Source: Bimastos eiseni
Lineage: Eukaryota; Annelida; Clitellata; Crassiclitellata; Lumbricidae
Length of the DNA: 64,000 nt
Assembly: GCA_959347315.1 (NCBI GenBank)
Contig: OY365819.1
Span: forward strand, 24,320,495 to 24,384,494
Direction: 5' to 3'
Shown here: positions 58,056 to 64,000 of the stretch, piece after piece
Numbering within the stretch: position 1 is the first letter of the stretch
Layout of the letters: each line of letters opens with the position of its first letter
Notes under the pieces: model-generated
What the model was told of the DNA's origin: nothing
The model's database searches: none
What the model saw: only the letters and a program-made list of their open reading frames with translations
Position numbers and translations under genes: made by a program

Positions 58056-58930
58056 CAGCGTTTCCCAATAATTTTTGGCCGCGGAACCCTTTTGATCTAA
58101 AAAACTTTTCGCGAAACCTCGTTCAAGACCATTATATTGTGTTGTAGGTACAACGCCTGAGAATGCAGATAATTATAGCTTTAGGATTAGAATAGGCTAG
58201 ATTAATAATAATCGTAATACAAATGCCGTTGACAATGACACATGAATTCTCTTTTGGTAAAATCTTATTGCCGCTGTTTGAAACCAGAGGTGTAACAAGG
58301 TTTTGAAATGTGGGGGGCATAATTTAAAAAATATTGCGCTTTGCGCCCAAAAAAATTTTTCCTCCCACTTTTTGAATGTTGCCCCCCCCCCAGAAATTTG
58401 AAAAATGGGGGGCACAAATCGTGTAATTTATTTTAAAATTATTTGAAAAATATTCGTAATCAAACTTCTGAAGTAGACCGCATCGCAAACTAGGCAAAAA
58501 TACGCTCCAAGTTTTTTAAATGTTTAATGTATAGGGCTAACGTTTCTTTGCAAAGTTTGCTGGTGTTTAACTACAAGTTTAAAATGCTGCTATAATATCA
58601 TTTCACAATACACTTTGTTAAAAACTTAACTTCTCTAACCTCAATAGACCTTATATCCGCAATATCACAACAACGTCATATCCGTAGTAGTCAACCTGCT
58701 TCACTGCTTACATTATACACGCCAGTAAACACTATTACATCTAATTATAATTTGTATTGATGTCGACAGTTTGCAAGCTATAATGTAATGGGACACTTTA
58801 TTGATTTTATCAAATGACCGATATAGAAACTTTAAAAGAAAAATCTGTTCACACTGTGAGCTTTCCGCGGAACCTCTGTCGTCACCTCACGGAACCCTAG
58901 GGTGCCGCGGAACACAGTTTGGGAAACGCT
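58056..58930. mobile_element. hAT-like element nested in the mariner element
   Basis: Left end 'cagcgtttcccaataatttt' and right end in reverse complement 'cagcgtttcccaaactgtg' are inverted, both followed by a 'ccgcggaaccc'-type block. Candidate 8-bp target copies are gctgtgtg (58048-58055) and gctgtata (58931-58938), six of eight identical. Non-coding. A C9-10 run at about 58382-58391 and 'ggggggca' blocks suggest a further short insertion inside. Confidence 0.7.
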
Positions 58931-59329
58931 GCTGTATAGAGTCGGTGCTGTCATTAAGCGGTCTGAACGAAAATACTGTACGCTAATGGTGTACATCTGT
59001 AAGACCTATGGGTGACAGTATTGTGTTATGGCCTTGCTTACTGTTACAATATGATAAACAAAGTGTATCGCATGGTAGTCTTTTCTTGAAACTGGTTCTC
59101 TTCAATTTTTGAAGAGAGCCTCAATTTTACATATGTTTAATATGTAATAACAAACGCTGACGGGATCAAAGCCAAATTTGTACCAACATCTTTCATTTGA
59201 CTTGTGTATGCACCGACACGTTATGAGAAGAAAAATATGAAGCCCATCCAGAGGAAACGCATTTTTAAAACGGTGAACGAATTTTTGTGTCACCTTATAT
59301 ATCTGCATGTATATTTGAATGAATATATG

Positions 59330-59572
59330 AATGCATGCATGCGTGTATGCATGCGCTTATGTATGTATGTATGTATGTATGTATGACATTGTATGTCTGT
59401 GTTTATGTATGCTTGCATGTATGTATGTTGTGTGTATGTATGCATGATTGTATGTATGTATGTATGTATGTATGTATGGACGTAAGTATATATGTATGTA
59501 TATGTATGTATGTATGTACATGTATATATGTATGTATGTATGTATGTGCATGTATGAATATAAATTATATAT
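59330..59572. repeat. TATG microsatellite
   Basis: (TATG)n with interruptions. Overlapping Cys/Met/Val-rich and Ile/His/Tyr-rich ORFs on both strands are artefacts. Confidence 0.9.
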
Positions 59573-59866
59573 GTAAAGCATGCATGTACGCAACTGTGAA
59601 TGTTTGCAGGAGGCGATATCTGTCTGTATTTCCAGTGCCCTGTGTTCTTGGACAACTACATATGTAGACGCCATAAAAGGCATCATTTGATATTACCTTT
59701 TTCTGGACGTGCTATTATATATAGACTAGCACAACTCGTAATACAGCTAATAGCTTTCATAAGCAGTCGATGTTAGTCAGGGTAATTGTTACATTACGGT
59801 AAAAGTTCCATTATTATCTTTATTAAATTGAGGAAGTATGCATGAATATTCATTTTGCGTATTTAG

Positions 59867-60318
59867 GTCAAGGAAAGTTGTGCACTCTTGACGAGTTATA
59901 TAATTGCGCCACAGGAGGCACGAAGTTGTTTGTTACCACCGGCGCGTTTCGCCACTGTGAATGCCCTCTTCAATGCCATCTACCAACGTATCCGATTTCA
60001 ATATCAGCAAGTTCTCTGTCAGAGCATTTTCTCAATGACATGTCTCGTAAGTCTCAGTTCAAGGGAAGGAATCTGACAATGTCTAAGCTGAGCAAGGAAC
60101 TCGTCTTCCTGGACATCTTCTACTCTCAGCTGAGCTACATCGACATCCAAACATCTCCGGCCTACGATCTTCTCACACTGGTTTGCGACGTTGGCGGTTC
60201 TTTAGGGCTGATTCTAGGAGGAACAATACTTACTATTGCTGAATTTTCCCAGTTTATCGTCCAATTATTCTGTGAATTTGTCACTTCTGTGTGGTTCGTT
60301 GGAATACAACGTTATTGA
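59867..60318 (+). CDS. Channel copy 2, last exon (TM2 and pore)
   Basis: Starts after acceptor 'gtatttag' in phase 1, with GQGKLCTLDELYNC and ECPLQCHLPTYPISISASSL, the last extracellular cysteines. Then LSKELVFLDIFYSQLSYIDI (wrist), CDVGGSLGLILGGTILTIAE (TM2 with the pore turn) and FVTSVWFVGIQRY at the cytoplasmic end, TGA at 60316-60318. The selectivity-filter position of the family, usually Gly/Ser-x-Ser, reads Gly-Gly-Thr. Unlike copy 1 the exon is open throughout. Exon 4 ends in phase 0, so joining it directly to this exon would be out of frame; the missing cysteine-rich exon (phase 0 to 1) is needed. Confidence 0.9.
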
Positions 60319-61672
60319 AAGTCAATCCGTGAAGCACAATTAATGCAACACTTTATATTACGGTTATTTTCTATGCTCACAATTTGTCAAATTGGGGCTG
60401 ATTGTCACGAAATAAGAGAAATCATAATGAGTTAGCTGTATTTTGAACCAATTCTACGCGGCTAAAGCAACAGTGATGGTATGATGTAGGCCATGCTGAC
60501 CTTGACGTATAATATTACGATAATTGTGAACTAATTCTTTCTAGGTGGTCGTTTCTTCATAATCATTCTAACTTTCCGATATAAGTTAATATGTTTAATG
60601 TTCACTACTATGCCAAGAGCGTGTTTTCAGAAAGCGGGGTTATAGGTTGAGAATATAGTTTGAGATAAAATGAGGAATGTGAACTTTTCTTGAGTTGTTC
60701 CCATAGGCTAAGGTATATTTAGGTTACTAAGTACTTAGTCTTTCCTGTGTAGGTCTACACATCATTCAGCGCACCTCCTCAATTCGCCTCTAACCAAGCC
60801 CACGTTTGGGCCTCATCCCACGACACCTGTGCAGCCGCTGTGCGCGTGTGTTTATTCCTACAGGATAGGTATATGTAGAGACAGACAGACAGACAGACAG
60901 ACCGACAGACAGACAGATAGACAGACAATGCCAACCCCATTCCAAGGCGTGCAGGCATTTCAACTGAAAGGAATTGACCGGCGGTGGACTTGAATATGGC
61001 ATTTCTTGACTGTAGCCCCACTCAATGAGTTCAGGTTTCATTGACAAGACAGTGGCAGCTCGCTATTCAGTTTATCGCAAAACTGACCGCACAAAAATTG
61101 CACCAAACTTCGCCTTTAAATGGAGTTATTGAACGCGTGGAACGGATGGAGCGATCCCCTAATGACCAGCGCTCTGAATGAGTTATGGAACCGATCTCTG
61201 CATTAGACATGCAACAGTATTGTCACAAACTACCGCGCCCTTGTCACTTGAAAGAATCCCGATGCTGATAGCATGAACTCTGAACAGGAAGCCAGTGCCT
61301 CGACCTTAGCTTTACGTAGGAGTGCGATAATACGAATGTGCCTCGTCCCGACTATATAGGTATCTGGATAGACGCGACACTCTCTTCACCGAAGACTCTA
61401 TCAGAGTGATGTAAAGTGTTTCGTCCACTAAGACATGATGTATTTGAATATGATGACCCACGAGGACACCGCTTACTGTTCTCATTTCAACGCCTTAGGA
61501 TAACATTCTAGATTAGGATAACATTCTAGATTCTAGAAGTAGGACAGTCTTCGTGCAATAATAACACAATATAATGCTTCTAGACAATTGTAAGAAGTAA
61601 CTGTTATTACAGGTACGACAGTAATCTCCTGAGTTATAGTTGAAACATTCACCCATCTACTGAATACATTTA
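60319..61672. other. No recognisable gene; contains a CAGA repeat
   Basis: A short (CAGA)n tract lies at 60879-60926. No clear polyadenylation signal close to the channel stop was found. Other ORFs here have no domain. Confidence 0.5.
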
Positions 61673-63438
61673 AGGGAGACTGGGGCACCATGAGCAGATT
61701 TTTAGAAAACATGTTATATTGAAATAATGTTCACACATAAAGCAACCTGAGATAGCTTGTTTAAAAGAGGTGTATCTCGGCTTTTAAATGACTCAATAAC
61801 AGTGCAAGAAAAGCAACTCAGAATGACCAAATATGTAAGAAAATTGCACATACTCATACCTGATTATGGTGCCCCTACTATGGGGCACCATGATCAATCA
61901 TGTGGGGCACAATGATCACATCGATTCAGTGAACAATAAATGTGAGTTCAATCATGTACAAAGCTATAGCAGACCTAATAGACTAGCGTTTCTAACAAAA
62001 CTTATATATCTGCAAACATAAATATAAAACAGCTACGATGGCAGTTCCACACACTTCGTTCATCGAATTTGATCCCTTGCAAGATTATATTCATCCAGAG
62101 AATTCATCATTCAGCTTTAAAAAAGTGTTCTATTAAAATTTTCACGATGTCCTTAAGAAGAATGGAGCACCTTATGAATCAGTAGGATGGACACAATTTT
62201 CAGCATTATTATTCCGATCCTTGATACTGTTTTCCCCAAGTATTTGGCTTCTATTTCTTCATCGTTCAAGTCTGTGACATGCGCAAAATGATGGTAATTG
62301 ATTTTTAGACCTTAAGGTTGAATTATGACAAAATCATCAGGACGCAACTTTTCCAGGGAAATATATGCACGTTCATTGTCACTGACGGCAACGCCGACAA
62401 TATCATCCGCATTCAAATCATCAACGCTATCACTCTCCTCTTGAGCAGACGACCACCACGCATCTTGAATATAATTAGGCCTATCAACTTTAGGGTTAAA
62501 ACTATTTCTGACAATAGGCCTGTTACTTTCAGCCTGTACATTGCTATCAGTATCAGCGTGGTTTTTACACACCCTTTGCGTAGCCTGTATTTGGGTTTCA
62601 TACCCTCTTGAACATTCGTTTTTTCTGAATTTGCCAAAAGTTTAGTTTTTCACTTCTTTCTCTCACGTAATCTGATAGGCCGATGTTTTATGCTTTTGTT
62701 GGGTTTCTAGTCACACCGATGTATCGGTTAGAATCATCGTTTTATGTGGGTTGCATCTACCAGGCTTCTTTCTGGGAAAGGCAAATGTCCACTTTAGTCA
62801 GTTTCTGTTGGACGTTCTTCTGTGAAGTTTTTTTGTGTTGTAGGCTTATTGGCGATAACAGATGATGTTAATAATTCTTGCAAACGATAATCTCTGGGCC
62901 CATTGCTCTGTATTAGCTTAGTCGTTAGTAGGTTACACGATACAACATCGTATGTAATCAAAATAGGTCTATGGCCTCCATCGACTTGCATGCGACACTA
63001 TGTTCTTGGTGGCAAATTGATCAAAGCATTTGGGGCACCATGATCAATGCTCATGGCGCTCCACAGATCATATAACCATCGTACCCCTTGCTGGTGTCTT
63101 GCATAAAAAATAATATGTCAATGGCGTACTAGCCATGCAAACAATTTGCAACATAATGCAAATAAATCCTGCAATAAAACATTGTATAAATCATTAAAAA
63201 TCAATTCGCTACTTGTGGCCGTTTAAGAATTACATTCTTCACAAATATGTTGTAAAATTTTACTTTTATGCGTCGGAAACTTAATTTGCTTTACATAAAT
63301 TATGTAGCGGTCCGAATATGAAGCCTGACCAACATCAAAACAAATAGATAAACTGGTAGTTCAAGCTGTTATCAAAATTAGGCTAAAAGTATCGCAAATT
63401 ATAAAAACGCCAGATGATCATGGTACCCCAGTCTCCCC
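61673..63438 (-). mobile_element. TA-flanked DNA transposon with 'gggagactggggcacc' termini
   Basis: The left end 'agggagactggggcaccatg' and the right end in reverse complement 'ggggagactggggtaccatg' form an inverted repeat. TA lies immediately outside on both sides (61671-61672, 63439-63440), as in Tc1/mariner/pogo-type elements. Further 'ggggcaccatgatcaat' blocks occur inside at about 61878-61920 and 63030-63050. A minus-strand acidic ORF (62312-62572; VDDLNADDIVGVAVSDNERA) may be the C-terminal relic of its transposase, which I cannot identify. Confidence 0.75.
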
Positions 63439-63440
63439 TA

Positions 63441-64000
63441 CATATCTGTATTTTGAATAACAGTGTGCATTGATATGTGATTGATGAAATTTGCCAATTT
63501 CTTTACAAATCTTATTGAGGACATTTAACAAATTAACGTAAGATCAAACTCAGAAGATCCTGGGTAGCAAGACCCGACCAATGGCTACACATATAATTAT
63601 TATCAAGGAAAACTTGTAGAAAGCTTGCGTAGCAGTTAGCATGAAACAGACTAATAGATGTCCTACACTTAGAATGTTCATGAATAAATTACGATTTAGA
63701 AAGTATTACTTTAAGGAACATATTTATTTTAATTGCATTATACATCAATTTCAACATACAGCATAATACCGCAGTTCCTTTATCCGAACAGAGATTGTTC
63801 AGCATACAACTGAATGATAATGATTCCTTTGTCAGTAGCAAGGTTTATAAGATCCAATTTAACAACTTCTGTGCATAGAAAATAATTAAAATATAGCAAT
63901 CGCTGCATTCACGAATTGACACATCAACTGCGTTGCATTCTAGCGAACGAAACTGATGTAATAAATTCACTTATTAATTGGACGAACAACTGAGACAATT
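63441..64000. other. No recognisable gene
   Basis: AT-rich sequence, nothing seen. Confidence 0.5.

Larger units (their letters stand above)
57236..59296 (+). mobile_element. Tc1/mariner-type element with inverted termini
   Basis: The left end 'agggtgacacaaaagttcgt' and the right end in reverse complement 'aaggtgacacaaaaattcgt' are inverted repeats that continue with 'ccgtttt'. AT-rich TATA-like dinucleotides flank both ends, compatible with a TA target. It contains a relic transposase (57488-57972) and is interrupted by a hAT-like element at 58056-58930. Confidence 0.8.

Noticed and set aside
59290..59686. ORFs of 109-121 codons on both strands
   Set aside because: Readings of the TATG microsatellite.

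Overview
The window looks like a piece of an AT-rich, intron-rich animal nuclear genome. Its genes are split into short exons with GT..AG boundaries, two of them are acid-sensing-type DEG/ENaC channel paralogues, and almost everything else is transposon: Polinton/Maverick, Ty3/Gypsy, several LINE families, hAT, Tc1/mariner, MITEs and microsatellites. An aquatic invertebrate is the most likely host, but nothing here fixes the phylum.

Layout. 1-18 kb: a tandem array at the left edge, modular MITE-like elements (4.1-4.4, 7.9-8.25 and 8.3-8.96 kb), half of a DNA-transposon pair (12.8 kb), a broken Gypsy gag-protease (13.4-15.6 kb, minus) and a LINE 3' half (17-18.1 kb). 18.3-25.1 kb: channel copy 1, with exons in order but two splice donors lost, a stop in one exon remnant and a last exon out of frame in two places; I read it as an unprocessed pseudogene. 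22.9-33.5 kb: an inverted pair of LINE 3' ends, a three-level nest of DNA transposons (25.5-27.7 kb), a hAT element with a relic BED-finger transposase (28.3-29.6 kb) and a 1 kb purine tract with a 431-bp tandem duplication.

35.7-60.3 kb: channel copy 2. Exons match copy 1 in length (158, 88 and 99 nt) and phase. Its introns hold a LINE flanked by TAA/TTA repeats (37.25-39.13 kb), a 12.35-kb Polinton (42129-54481), a CR1/L2-like LINE and a Tc1/mariner element with a hAT inside it. The exon that should encode the cysteine-rich segment before the last exon was not found, so copy 2 may also be impaired or alternatively built.

The Polinton has about 190-bp terminal inverted repeats, a 6-bp near-perfect target duplication, and relics of integrase, PLA2-like protein, packaging ATPase, several virion-type genes, a fiber-like gene, cysteine protease and protein-primed DNA polymerase B. 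Nearly every gene carries stops or frameshifts and three enzymes show changes at catalytic positions, so it is a dead copy. Its gene starts share a striking motif, TATAAA directly abutting the ATG, on both strands. That shared start signal is the most unusual thing in the window.

60.3-64 kb: a TA-flanked element with 'gggagactggggcacc' termini and a small acidic ORF. No tRNA, rRNA or CRISPR array was found.
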